From assembly GCF_008065375.1 (NCBI RefSeq), contig NZ_VJYI01000034.1, forward strand, positions 1 to 64,000: 64,000 bases of DNA, in the 5' to 3' direction. The stretch comes from Nonomuraea sp. SYSU D8015. Lineage in GTDB: Bacteria; Actinomycetota; Actinomycetes; Streptosporangiales; Streptosporangiaceae. Shown here piece after piece: positions 26,508-37,007 of this stretch (within the stretch, counting starts at the first letter, position 1; each line of letters starts with the position of its first letter). The notes beneath the pieces are model-generated. The model ran no database searches and was not told the DNA's origin. It saw nothing but the letters and a program-made list of their open reading frames with translations. The translations under genes were made by a program, and so were the position numbers.

Positions 26508-27403
26508 CCACCATCAAGGCCCGCCGGACCCTCGCCCGCACGGTCTTCTACATCGCCGGCGCGCTGTTCTCGCTCGCCTTCCTGCTGCCCATGATCTTCA
26601 TGATCGTGTCCAGCTTCAAAGGCAAGCTGCAGATCTTCGAAGACCTCGACTCGATCCGGGCGTTCCTGCCGGTGGGAGACGTCGGTCTCGACAACTACCA
26701 AGGACTGTTCGGCCGGGTCCCGCTCGCCCGCTTCTACGCCAACTCGCTGCTCATCTCGTTCCTCGTCGTCGGGCTCGGGCTGCTGGTCAACAGCCTGGCC
26801 GCCTTCGGCATCGCCCGGATGCGCTGGCGAGGGCAGGGGATCGTCATGGGGGTGCTCATCGCGACCCTCATCGTGCCGCTCGAGGCGCTCGCGATCCCGC
26901 TGCTGTACTGGGTGAACAATCTGCCCTATCTCTCGTTCGCCTCCGGCACGCCCGAGCTCACCACCGGCTGGATCAACACCTACGCGGTGCAGATCGTCCC
27001 GTTCATCGCCAACGCATTCTCGATCTTCCTGTTCGTGCAGTACTTCAAGTCCATCCCGCGTCAGCTCGACGAGGCCGCCTTCATCGACGGCGCCAGTTTC
27101 CTGACCGTCTACCGGCGCATCGTCGTCCCGCTGAGCGGACCGGCCTTCGCCACCAGCGCCATCCTCACCTTCCTGCCCATCTGGAACTCCTACCTGTGGC
27201 CGACGATGGTCGTCCAGGAGGAGGGCCTGCGGCCGCTCCCCGTCGGCCTGGACTACTTCTTCCAGTCCAACACTGCCGAGGGTGTGCCCTGGGGCCAGAT
27301 CATGGGCTACACCACCCTGGTCACACTGCCGATCATGGTGCTTTTCGTCATCTTCCAACGCAGTTTCGTGGCCAGCGTGGCCAGCAGCGGAATCAAGGGG
27401 TAA
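26504..27403 (+). CDS. Sugar ABC transporter permease (MalG/UgpE-like)
   Basis: The 299-residue protein has six predicted membrane helices and the EAA motif QLDEAAFIDGASFLTVYRRI. ATG 26504 overlaps the upstream permease stop by 4 bp, so the two subunits are translationally coupled. It forms the heterodimeric channel with the upstream permease and receives substrate from the lipoprotein at 23997. Confidence 0.92.
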   Translation: MTTIKARRTLARTVFYIAGALFSLAFLLPMIFMIVSSFKGKLQIFEDLDSIRAFLPVGDVGLDNYQGLFGRVPLARFYANSLLISFLVVGLGLLVNSLAAFGIARMRWRGQGIVMGVLIATLIVPLEALAIPLLYWVNNLPYLSFASGTPELTTGWINTYAVQIVPFIANAFSIFLFVQYFKSIPRQLDEAAFIDGASFLTVYRRIVVPLSGPAFATSAILTFLPIWNSYLWPTMVVQEEGLRPLPVGLDYFFQSNTAEGVPWGQIMGYTTLVTLPIMVLFVIFQRSFVASVASSGIKG

Positions 27404-27406
27404 TCA

Positions 27407-28369
27407 ATGTTGCGACTGGCGGACAGCTGGGTCTGGGACTCGTGGTACGCCTACGACGGTGGGCTCCACCACGTGTTCTACCTCCGGGCCTCGCGCGGCC
27501 TCGGGGATCCCGACCGCCGTCACCGCCATCCGAGCGTCGGCCACGCCGTCTCCGCCGACCTGCGGGACTGGACGGTCCTCCCCGACGCCCTGACGGTCTC
27601 GGACTCCCCGGCGTTCGACGACTGGACAACCTGGACCGGCAGCGTCGTACGCGACGACGCCGGTCGGTGGTGGATGTTCTACACCGGCACCACCCGGCAG
27701 GACGGCGGCCACGTCCAACGTGTCGGCATCGCCACCTCCACCGACCTCCTCGTCTGGCACAAACACCCGCCGCACACCGTCCTGGAGGCCGACCCCCGCT
27801 GGTACGAGAAGCACGGCCAGTCCGCCTGGCCCGAAGAAGCCTGGCGCGACCCCTTCGTCTTCCGGGGCGAGGACGGCCGATGGCACATGTACGTCACCGC
27901 CCGCGCCGCCCACGGCGACTGGCGCAGCCGCGGCGTCGTCGGACACTGCACCTCCACCGACCTGGAGCAGTGGCACGTCCAGCCGCCACTGACCGAGCCC
28001 GGCGCCGGGTTCGGCCACATCGAGGTCATCCAGGCCGAAGTCGTCGACGGCACGCCCACGCTGATCTTCTCGTGTGCGAGCGCCCAACTCGACGAGGACG
28101 CGCGCCGCCGTCACGGCTCCGGGGGGATCTTCAGCGTCACCGGGCCCAGCCTCCACGGCCCCTTCGACATCTCCACCGCCCGGTTGTTCCCCGAACCCTC
28201 GCTCTACGCTGGGCGCCTGGTCCGGCACGACGGCCGCTGGCACCTGATGGCGTTCCGCGACCTCGTCGACGGCTGCTTCGTCGGCGAGCTCGCCGACCCG
28301 GTCCCCGTCACTAGCACGCCGGATTCGGGCTTGGTGCCTGCCGTGGACCGCAGCGCGGCCCACCGGTAG
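27407..28369 (+). CDS. Intracellular GH32-like (clan GH-J) glycosidase
   Basis: The 320-residue protein has no signal peptide. It shows a five-bladed propeller pattern: WVWDSWYAYDGGLHHVFYL in the position of the GH32 nucleophile strand, TTWTGSVVRDDAGRWWMFYTG, EEAWRDPFVF with the RDP motif of GH32/68, and HIEVIQAEVV as the possible acid/base Glu. The classical WMNDPNG motif is not intact, so exact family membership is uncertain. It is the last gene of the operon, 3 bp after the permease stop. It probably splits an imported fructose-containing or related oligosaccharide in the cytoplasm. Confidence 0.72.
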   Translation: MLRLADSWVWDSWYAYDGGLHHVFYLRASRGLGDPDRRHRHPSVGHAVSADLRDWTVLPDALTVSDSPAFDDWTTWTGSVVRDDAGRWWMFYTGTTRQDGGHVQRVGIATSTDLLVWHKHPPHTVLEADPRWYEKHGQSAWPEEAWRDPFVFRGEDGRWHMYVTARAAHGDWRSRGVVGHCTSTDLEQWHVQPPLTEPGAGFGHIEVIQAEVVDGTPTLIFSCASAQLDEDARRRHGSGGIFSVTGPSLHGPFDISTARLFPEPSLYAGRLVRHDGRWHLMAFRDLVDGCFVGELADPVPVTSTPDSGLVPAVDRSAAHR

Positions 28370-28387
28370 CCACTGAGCCACAAGTGG

Positions 28388-28406
28388 AACGCAACAACCT
28401 TGCGTT
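28388..28406 (+). repeat. Inverted repeat upstream of the GNAT-methyltransferase gene
   Basis: AACGCAA (28388-28394) and TTGCGTT (28400-28406) are perfect 7-bp arms around a 5-base loop, in the 83-bp gap between two plus-strand genes. It could be an operator or a weak terminator of the sugar operon. No T-run follows. Confidence 0.35.
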
Positions 28407-28452
28407 AGCCTCGCGCCGTCCGCACTCGGTGATCCAAGGGGGTTCCGCAGCC

Positions 28453-29889
28453 ATGTACGACGACGCAGGCGTCCAGGCGCGATGGGTTGAATGGCAGGAG
28501 GCCGGCGAGAGAATCGTCGACCTCCGCCGGCGTGTGTTCCTGTCCGAGCAGGGGTTCGGCGACGACATGGCGCACCACGACAGGGATCCCGCCGGCCTTC
28601 ACCTGTGCGCCATGTCCGGCGACAAGATCATCGGAGCGCTGGCGGCGTACGTCTATGAGCCGGGTGCGCCCGAGCTGGCCGACCTGCGTCTGCCCGAGGT
28701 CGACGGGTTATCGGTGCAGATCGGCAAGAGGGTGGAGCTTCCCGCGTACCGGGGCGGGCTCGTCACCGAGCAGCTCGGCACCTCGATGATGCGGCAGGTG
28801 ATGGAGTCGCTGCGGCCTGCCCGCTTCTTCATCGTGCTCAGGGGCGAGCACCGGCAGCTGGCCGAACGGTACGCCAGACGCGGCTTCGTCAGGCACACCG
28901 ACCTCGGGGCGGACGGCGACGCGGTGACGGTGATGACCGTCGAAGGCAGGGACGCCTTGGAGGAGCTGTACCTCGCCTACCGCGCCCTCGGAAAGAGGTC
29001 GCCGGACAACGGCCTCAAGATCCCCGTTCCCTCCCTGGTCAAGTTCCTGGCCGACAGCGGGCGTGACCAGTTGCCGGCCCGGGATCGCCTGGGCGCGGAG
29101 AACCTCTACCTGGAGCCGCTGTCCCTGGCCGAGGAGATGCCCCGCCTGACCGCGCAGAGCCGGCTGGTGGCCGCCGAGCAGGCACCCCGCCTGGCGGCCA
29201 CCTCCTTCCCTGCCGCACCCGCCTCCCTGCTCGACATCGGCTCGGGTCCCGGAGACCGGCTGGCGGCGCTCGCCCGGCACCCCGTCTTCGCCGGCTACCG
29301 GGTCCGGGGTGTCGAACCTTCGCCCCAGCTCCGCGCGCGAGCCCGCTCGGCCTTCCCCGAGCTCACGCTCCGCCAAGGCACCGCGTACTCCACCGGCGAG
29401 CCGGACGCCTCGCACGATGTGATCACGGCGAGCTTCCTCTTCATCCACCTGCGCAACCCCGACCTGGCGCTGCTGGAGATGTGGCGGGTGCTGCGGCCGG
29501 GCGGAGTGCTGTACGTGGTCGACGTCAACGACGACAGCTTCACCGGCCCCGACCGGATCCGCCGCATGATCGAGACACATGATCACCACTATCCCGGTGA
29601 CCGCGCCATCCTGACGGACCTGCCACGACGGGCCGCGGAGTTCGGCTTCGAGCCGGAGACCCGGTTCGTGACGACCGTACGCAACACCGGAGGCTCCGAG
29701 CCGGTCTTCGGCGAGGACGAGATCCTGCTGGGGAGGGAGGAAGGGTGGGGCCTTCTGTCCTTCGTGCGCTCCCTGGAGGCGGCCAAGGAGCAGTATCGGG
29801 AGGCCGAGGAGCACTATTTCCGTACGAAGTGCGAGCTGAGTCTGAACTTCGAGACTCACGTCTACCGCAAACCCATAGTTCGCATTTGA
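28453..29889 (+). CDS. GNAT N-acetyltransferase-like / SAM methyltransferase fusion
   Basis: The 478-residue protein has two parts. Residues 1-180 look like a GNAT fold: RRRVFLSEQGFGDDM, LHLCAMSGDKIIGALAAYVY and RQLAERYARRGFVRH. Residues 235-400 are a class I methyltransferase with SAM motif SLLDIGSGPGDRLAAL, ASHDVITASFLFIHL and MWRVLRPGGVLYVVDVNDD. A C-terminal helix (RSLEAAKEQYREAEEHYFR) follows. ATG 28453 with an AAGGGGG ribosome site is chosen over an upstream ATG at 28384 that overlaps the inverted repeat. The substrate is unknown; modification of a peptide or metabolite is one guess. Confidence 0.78.
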   Translation: MYDDAGVQARWVEWQEAGERIVDLRRRVFLSEQGFGDDMAHHDRDPAGLHLCAMSGDKIIGALAAYVYEPGAPELADLRLPEVDGLSVQIGKRVELPAYRGGLVTEQLGTSMMRQVMESLRPARFFIVLRGEHRQLAERYARRGFVRHTDLGADGDAVTVMTVEGRDALEELYLAYRALGKRSPDNGLKIPVPSLVKFLADSGRDQLPARDRLGAENLYLEPLSLAEEMPRLTAQSRLVAAEQAPRLAATSFPAAPASLLDIGSGPGDRLAALARHPVFAGYRVRGVEPSPQLRARARSAFPELTLRQGTAYSTGEPDASHDVITASFLFIHLRNPDLALLEMWRVLRPGGVLYVVDVNDDSFTGPDRIRRMIETHDHHYPGDRAILTDLPRRAAEFGFEPETRFVTTVRNTGGSEPVFGEDEILLGREEGWGLLSFVRSLEAAKEQYREAEEHYFRTKCELSLNFETHVYRKPIVRI

Positions 29890-30021
29890 TCATAAAGTGG
29901 ACAATTACCCCACTTGCCTGTAAGTCTCCTACTAATCTCGACCGTAGTCTTCCGGACTGGCCGTATCGCGCTTTATGTTCCCTTTATTTCGTCCTCTGCC
30001 ACCAATGGAGGAACACCCCCG

Positions 30022-31878
30022 ATGCGACACAAAGCCAGCCGTCTTGCGGCAGCCGCGGTCATCGCCGTAGGCACGAGCCTGGCGGCTCTGGTGCCGCCCG
30101 CCGCCGCACACGACGGGGCTACCAGCTCCGACGGCGCGATAGACCACGCGAAGATCACACACAACCACCACCAGCACGGCGGCGATCACGGCCACCTGCC
30201 CGCCTCGAAGGCCAACGTCGAGCTCGTCAGCAAGCTCGCACTGAAGAACGTCGAGCCGGAGAAGATCGCCGACGTCGGCGTCCACGAGGGCTACGCCTAC
30301 CTGGCCGCATGGGGTGGCGCGACCTGCAAGTACAACGGCGTGCACGTCGTCGACATCAAGAACCCGGCCCAGCCGAAGGAAGTCGCGTTCATCGTCGCGA
30401 AGGAAGGCAGCGCGCCCGGCGAGGGCGTCCAGGCCCTGAGCGTCGACACGCCGGCGTTCACCGGCGACATCCTCGTCACGAACAACGAGGTCTGCAAGGG
30501 CAAGACCGGGGTCGGTGGCCTGAACATCTACGACGTCACTGACCCCGCCCACCCGACTCCCCTCGCGGTCGGCATCGGCGACGAGACCGTCGCGGGCGCC
30601 GGCAAGAAGGACGCGAACGAGATCCACAGCGTCTTCGCCTGGGACGCCGGCAACAAGGCCTACGCCGTCATCGTGGACAACGAGGAAGGCCCCGACGTCG
30701 ACATCCTCGACATCACGAACCCGAAGAAGCCTGCGGTCATCGCAGAGTACGACATCGACGAGAAGTTCCCCGGCATCACGCAGCCCGGCCTCGACGAGAT
30801 CTTCCTGCACGACATGGTGGTGAAGGAGATCGGCGGCAGGCAGGTCATGCTGCTGTCGTACTGGGACGGCGGCTACGTCCAGATCGACGTCACCGACCCG
30901 CGCAACATCTCGCTGCTGGCCGACAGCACCTTCGCCGACCCCGACCCCGAGGCGGCCGAGAGCGGGCTGAGCGTCAGGCCGGAGGGCAACGCCCACCAGG
31001 CCGAGTTCACCCTCGACGACAGATACGTCCTGGCCGCCGACGAGGACTTCTCCCCGTACGCGTTGAAGACCTCGAACCTCACCGACGGCACGGCGATCAG
31101 CGCAGGCCAGGGCAGCGGCACCACCAAGCTCACGCCGGGACAGACGCTGACGGGCGTGGCCAAGTTCGCCGGCCTGGCCTGTCCGGGCAGCCCGGCCGTC
31201 CCCGCCGGTGACCCCAACGCCGAGGACATCGCCGTGGTGGAGCGCGGCGTGTGCACGTTCACCGAAAAGGTCGCCGCGGTCATCGCCGCCGGCGGCTACG
31301 ACGCGATCCTCGTCTTCAACCGCACCGGCACCGACGCCTGCGACGCCGCCCTGGGCATGGACGTCCATGGAGACATCCCGACCTTCGGGGTGGCGCCCCG
31401 TGGCCAGGGCTTCGCGATCTTCAACCAGCCGTACAGCAACGCCGACTGCCTCGCCGGCACGGGCCCGGCGCAGCTTCCCGTGCCGCTCGGCACGACCGGC
31501 GACACGCTCACCTTCTCGTCGTACTTCGACGGCTGGGGGTACGTGCACCTGTACGACCGGCGGACGATGAAGGAACTCGACACCTACGCGGTGCCCGAGG
31601 CGCACGATCCGGCCTTCGCGGAAGGCCACGGCGACCTGTCGGTCCACGAGGTGGCGACCTCCGCCAAGCAGGCGGACCTCGCCTACTTCTCCTACTACTC
31701 CGCGGGCTTGCGCGTGACGCGGATCGTGGACGGCAAGATCCAGGAGGTGGGCCACTTCGTGGACGAGGGAGGCAACAACTTCTGGGGCGTGCAGGTGTTC
31801 GAGCACGACGGCCAGGAGTACGTCGCCGCCAGCGACCGCGACCACGGCCTCTACATCTTCCGCTATACCGGCGGCTGA
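30022..31878 (+). CDS. Secreted LVIVD-repeat protein with an inserted protease-associated (PA) domain
   Basis: The 618-residue protein has a signal peptide (AAAAVIAVGTSLAALVPPAA) followed by a His-rich stretch (HNHHQHGGDHGH, residues 54-65). LVIVD-type propeller repeats are visible as GVHVVDIKNPAQPKEVAFI, GLNIYDVTDPAHPTPLAV, DVDILDITNPKKPAVIAEY and YVQIDVTDPRNISLLAD. A PA domain (about residues 370-475, EDIAVVERGVCTFTEKVAA) interrupts the repeats, which resume to the C-terminus. ATG 30022 follows GGAGGA. The function is unknown. The PA domain suggests a peptide- or protease-related role at the cell surface. Confidence 0.82.
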   Translation: MRHKASRLAAAAVIAVGTSLAALVPPAAAHDGATSSDGAIDHAKITHNHHQHGGDHGHLPASKANVELVSKLALKNVEPEKIADVGVHEGYAYLAAWGGATCKYNGVHVVDIKNPAQPKEVAFIVAKEGSAPGEGVQALSVDTPAFTGDILVTNNEVCKGKTGVGGLNIYDVTDPAHPTPLAVGIGDETVAGAGKKDANEIHSVFAWDAGNKAYAVIVDNEEGPDVDILDITNPKKPAVIAEYDIDEKFPGITQPGLDEIFLHDMVVKEIGGRQVMLLSYWDGGYVQIDVTDPRNISLLADSTFADPDPEAAESGLSVRPEGNAHQAEFTLDDRYVLAADEDFSPYALKTSNLTDGTAISAGQGSGTTKLTPGQTLTGVAKFAGLACPGSPAVPAGDPNAEDIAVVERGVCTFTEKVAAVIAAGGYDAILVFNRTGTDACDAALGMDVHGDIPTFGVAPRGQGFAIFNQPYSNADCLAGTGPAQLPVPLGTTGDTLTFSSYFDGWGYVHLYDRRTMKELDTYAVPEAHDPAFAEGHGDLSVHEVATSAKQADLAYFSYYSAGLRVTRIVDGKIQEVGHFVDEGGNNFWGVQVFEHDGQEYVAASDRDHGLYIFRYTGG

Positions 31879-31905
31879 CCCTCGGCGCCCTCGCACCGAG
31901 TAGAC

Positions 31906-31943
31906 GCGCTGCCGCTCCGAGCCTGCCCTCGGGGCGGCAGCGC
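31906..31943. terminator. Bidirectional terminator hairpin
   Basis: Two 16-base arms (31906-31921 and 31928-31943) pair with one G-T wobble around a 6-base loop. The hairpin lies between the converging stops of the LVIVD/PA gene (31878) and sdaA (31981) and should end both transcripts. Confidence 0.75.
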
Positions 31944-31980
31944 CGTCCCGCAGTGACTAAGGCGAATAGTAGAAGCCGGC

Positions 31981-33353
<1,373 letters not shown>

Positions 33354-33357
<4 letters not shown>

Positions 33358-33923
33358 GTCACGTATTCCGTCGCCGCGTCGAGGAGCCACTCCGCCATGT
33401 AGGCCGCGAAGGACGAGCGGACCAGCACGAGGAAGCCGTCCTGCCGGGGAAGCAGCACGACCTGGGCCCGCGCCAGCGTGGTCTGCGCGCACCTGCCCGG
33501 GCCGAACACGCTCGGGTGCAGGTCGAGGGCGCACCCGTGGGCCAGCAGATCACGCGCGTGCGGACCCGCCACGAGCAGGGTGGTGCGCTGGGCCGACACG
33601 TCGACGACGGACCCGTGCCGCTCGCCGAGCGCCTTGCGCAGGAGCTCGGGCTGGTAACCCTCCGGCGCGACCACCAGCCACTCGTCCGGGCCGAGCCAGG
33701 CCACGGTGATGTCGGAGGCCGCGGTGACGGCGGTGCAGGGCTCCTCCGGGAGCGGCGCTCCCAACACGTCCGCGATGTCCCCGGCCGCCGGGCTCGCCGG
33801 ATCGACCCGCACGTTGACGTGGGTGAGGAAGGGCAGCTCCGCCAGCCGCAGCCCCTCTCCCCGCGACGCGGCCTCGAACCGGTCGGCGTGGGCCGCGGCC
33901 GGACTCCTGCGCTCAGCCATCAC
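33354..33923 (-). CDS. soxG: Sarcosine oxidase gamma subunit
   Basis: The 189-residue protein matches the small GcvT-like gamma subunit of heterotetrameric sarcosine oxidase. Features include [35 protein letters not shown] and [20 protein letters not shown]. It forms the tetramer with SoxA, B and D. It overlaps soxA by 11 bp and sdaA by 4 bp, so its translation is tied to both neighbours. Confidence 0.9.
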
Positions 33924-36723
33924 GGCGGGCTCCTTCCGGGTCGTACAGGACGTGGGAGGTGACGGTGACGGGCACCAGCGTGCCGGCGACGGGTGCGTAC
34001 AACCGCTCCCCGACCCGGCCCTGCCCGCCCTTCACCAGGGCGAGGGCGAACGTGCGGCCCAGGGCGGCGCTGCGGTAGCTGGACGTCACGTGGCCGAGCA
34101 TGGGCACGGGCGGCTCCGGCAGCGTGGCCGTGGAGACCAGGTGGGTCCCCTCGGGCAGCAGGAACCCCGGGTCCTCCGGCAGCAGCCCGACGAGCTGCTT
34201 GCGGTCCGCCCGCGAGGTGTCGGCCCGCGTGAACGAGCGCTTGCCGATGAAGTCGGGCTTCTTCTTCGACACCACCCACGACATGCCCAGGTCGTGCGGG
34301 GTGACGGTGCCGTCGGTGTCCTGGCCGACGATGGGATAGCCCTTCTCGGCGCGCAGCACGTGCATGGTCTCGGTGCCGTACGGGGTCACGAGCCCGGTGT
34401 CCATGATGGCCGTCCACAGGCGCAGGCCGTCCCAGGAGGTCACGTTGATCTCGAACGCCAGCTCGCCGGAGAAGCTGATCCGGCACACCCGCGCCGGGAT
34501 CCCGGCCACGTCCGCCTCCCGCCAGGTCATGAACGGGAAGTCGGCCGCGCTCACCGCCAGCCCGGGCGCGAGGCCGGCGAGCACCTCGCGCGACCTCGGG
34601 CCGACGAGCGCGACCGTGGCCCACTGCTCGGTGACGGACGTGCAGTGGACCCGCAGCGAGGGCCACTCGGTCTGCAGCCACTCCTCCATCCAGTCGAGCA
34701 CCATGGCCGCGTTGCCCGTCGTGGTGGTGACGAGGAAGTGGTCGTCGGCCAGGCGGATGACCGTGCCGTCGTCGAGCACCATCCCGTCGGGCCGGCACAT
34801 CACGCCGTAGCGGACGGAGCCGACCTTCAGCGAGCTCATCAGGTTGGTGTAGAGCCGGTCCAGGAACTCCCCGGCGTCGGGCCCGATCACGTCGATCTTG
34901 CCGAGCGTGGAGGCGTCCATCGCCGCCACGCTCTCGCGCGCGGCGCGGCACTCGCGCAGCACCGCGGTCTCCATGTCCTCGCCGGGGCGGGGGTAGTACC
35001 AGGGCCGCTTCCACTGGCCGACGTTCTCGAACAGTGCCCCGTGGGCGACGTGCCACTCGTGCAGCGCCGTCACCCTGACCGGGTCGTGCAGCGCGCCGCG
35101 GTCGCGACCGGCCAGCGCCGCGAAGCTCACGGGCAGGTACGGCGCGCGGAACGTGGTGGTGCCCAGCTCGGCCACCGAGGTCCCGAGGGCGTGGGCCACG
35201 ACCGCCGAGGTGAGCAGCCCGGACGTCTTGCCCTGGTCGTGGGCCGTTCCGGCGGTGGTGTAACGCTTGACGTGCTCGACGGAGCGCAGTCCCGCGCCGG
35301 TCGCCCGGTGGATGTCGGCCACGGTCACGTCCCGCTGCAGGTCAACGAAGTGCGCCGAGTAGTCGTTCGCCGGGACCAGCCAGTACGCCGGCGCGTTGGT
35401 CGCCTCCGGCTCCGCCGCCCGGGGCGCCTCCGCGGCGTGCGGCCCGGCGTGCGGCCCGGCGGCGCGGGCGCCTGCGGCGGCGCCGTCGGCCAGGCAGCCG
35501 GGCAGCGTGAACACGCCTCCGGCGGCACCCGCCGGCTGGACCGCCTGACGGGAGGCGCCCGGGACGAGCGTGCCAAGGGCCTCGTCGTAGCGGAGCGTGC
35601 CGCCCGACTGGCTGAACAGGTGCACGACCGGATTCCACCCGCCGGACACGAGCAGCAGGTCGGCGTCGATCGAGCGGCCGCCGTCGCCGGTCGCGCCGAC
35701 CAGGACCGAGGAGAGCTGCCCGTCGCCCCGAGCGGCCGTCACCACGTGCCCGGCCAGGAGCTCGATGCCGCGCTCGCGCGCCCGGGCGGCCCAGCGCTCG
35801 CCGGGCGCGGTCCGCACGTCCACGATGGCCGCCACCTCGACGCCCGCCTCCGCCAGGTCGAGGGCGGCGGCGTAGGCGCTGTCGTTCGCGGTGAACACCA
35901 CCGCCCGGCGGCCCGGCAGCACCCCGTATCGATGGACGTAGGTGCGGGCCGCGCCGGCCAGCATCACACCGGGCAGGTCGTTGCCGGCGAAGGCGATCGG
36001 CCGCTCGTGCGCGCCGGTGGCCAGCACCACCTGCCGCGCCCTGATCCGCCAGACCCGCTCGCGCGCCACGTGCGCGGGGGCCGCCGCGCCGAGGTGGTTG
36101 GTCCGCCGCTCGACGGCGACCAGGTAGTTGTCGTCGTAGTAGCCGAAGACGGTGGTGCGCCGCAGCACCCGCACGTCGGGCAGCCCTTCCAGGTGGGCCG
36201 CGGTCGCGGCCGCCCACTCGGCGCCGGGCACGCCGTCCACCTCGTCCGGCGAGCCGAGGAGGGCGCCGCCGGGCTCGGGCTGCTCGTCGGCGAGGATGAC
36301 CCGGGCGCCGGCGCCGGCGGCGGCGCGGGCGGCGGCCAGCCCCGCCGGGCCGGCGCCGACCACGAGGACGTCGCAGTGGGCGTGGACCGCGTCGTACCGG
36401 GCCGGGTCCGGCTCGGTGGCGAGCCGTCCCTGCCCGGCCAGGCTCCTCGCGACCAGGCCGTCGTAGAGCTCGACGGTGGTGGCGGGAAGCATCGGCTCCG
36501 GAAACGGCTCCTCGATCTGGACGACCGCGTTGGGTTCCTCGCTGCCGGCGGAGAACACGCCGCGCGGGCGGCCCAGCTTGACGCTCGTGGCGATCTGGCG
36601 CACGCCGCCCGCTAGCAGCGCGGAGGCGAGCGTGTCACCGGGGTGGCCGGTGTACTCCTGCCCGTCGAACCGGAAGCGCAGGGTTCGGGAGCGGTCGATC
36701 CGGCCGCCGTTCTCCCGCCTCAT
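33913..36723 (-). CDS. soxA: Sarcosine oxidase alpha subunit
   Basis: The 936-residue subunit has three parts. The N-terminal domain (FRFDGQEYTGHPGDTLASAL) belongs to the 2Fe-2S-ferredoxin-like fold used by this subunit. A dinucleotide-binding domain with CDVLVVGAGPAGLAAARAAA (about residue 118) holds NAD. The C-terminal GcvT-like domain binds tetrahydrofolate and receives the methylene group. The holoenzyme converts sarcosine to glycine, H2O2 and 5,10-methylene-THF. ATG 36723 (MRRENGG) overlaps the soxD stop by 4 bp. Confidence 0.94.
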   Translation of the reverse strand: MRRENGGRIDRSRTLRFRFDGQEYTGHPGDTLASALLAGGVRQIATSVKLGRPRGVFSAGSEEPNAVVQIEEPFPEPMLPATTVELYDGLVARSLAGQGRLATEPDPARYDAVHAHCDVLVVGAGPAGLAAARAAAGAGARVILADEQPEPGGALLGSPDEVDGVPGAEWAAATAAHLEGLPDVRVLRRTTVFGYYDDNYLVAVERRTNHLGAAAPAHVARERVWRIRARQVVLATGAHERPIAFAGNDLPGVMLAGAARTYVHRYGVLPGRRAVVFTANDSAYAAALDLAEAGVEVAAIVDVRTAPGERWAARARERGIELLAGHVVTAARGDGQLSSVLVGATGDGGRSIDADLLLVSGGWNPVVHLFSQSGGTLRYDEALGTLVPGASRQAVQPAGAAGGVFTLPGCLADGAAAGARAAGPHAGPHAAEAPRAAEPEATNAPAYWLVPANDYSAHFVDLQRDVTVADIHRATGAGLRSVEHVKRYTTAGTAHDQGKTSGLLTSAVVAHALGTSVAELGTTTFRAPYLPVSFAALAGRDRGALHDPVRVTALHEWHVAHGALFENVGQWKRPWYYPRPGEDMETAVLRECRAARESVAAMDASTLGKIDVIGPDAGEFLDRLYTNLMSSLKVGSVRYGVMCRPDGMVLDDGTVIRLADDHFLVTTTTGNAAMVLDWMEEWLQTEWPSLRVHCTSVTEQWATVALVGPRSREVLAGLAPGLAVSAADFPFMTWREADVAGIPARVCRISFSGELAFEINVTSWDGLRLWTAIMDTGLVTPYGTETMHVLRAEKGYPIVGQDTDGTVTPHDLGMSWVVSKKKPDFIGKRSFTRADTSRADRKQLVGLLPEDPGFLLPEGTHLVSTATLPEPPVPMLGHVTSSYRSAALGRTFALALVKGGQGRVGERLYAPVAGTLVPVTVTSHVLYDPEGARRDG

Positions 36724-36998
36724 GAGGTCACCGGCCGCGGCTCGCCGACGCGGTAGACGGCGTGGATCTCGTTGGTCGCGGTGTCGCGCAGGGCGTTGAA
36801 CCAGCGGCGGCAGCCGGCGGAGTGGCTCCAGCGCTCGGCGAACACACCCTTGGGGTTGTCGCGGAAGAACAGGTAGCGGGCCCACTCCTCATCGGAGAGC
36901 GCGGCCGGGTTCTCCGGGTAGGCGACGTGGGCCTGGCCGCCGTAGTGGAACTCGGCCTCCTCGCGAGGGCCGCACCACGGGCAAGGGATCAGCAGCAT
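36720..36998 (-). CDS. soxD: Sarcosine oxidase delta subunit
   Basis: The 92-residue protein carries the zinc site of the delta subunit: Cys6 and Cys9 in IPCPWCG, with His59 and Cys63 in WSHSAGCRRWF. This spacing is the one expected of the family. EEWARYLFFRDNPKGVFAERW is the conserved core. It starts 9 bp after the soxB stop and overlaps soxA by 4 bp. Confidence 0.93.
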   Translation of the reverse strand: MLLIPCPWCGPREEAEFHYGGQAHVAYPENPAALSDEEWARYLFFRDNPKGVFAERWSHSAGCRRWFNALRDTATNEIHAVYRVGEPRPVTS

Positions 36999-37007
36999 GT
37001 GACGTCC

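Noticed and set aside
33706-36615. A plus-strand open frame of about 970 codons opposite soxA
   Set aside because: It is a high-GC shadow. Its translation is Gly/Arg/His-rich with no domain, while the opposite strand encodes a complete SoxA.
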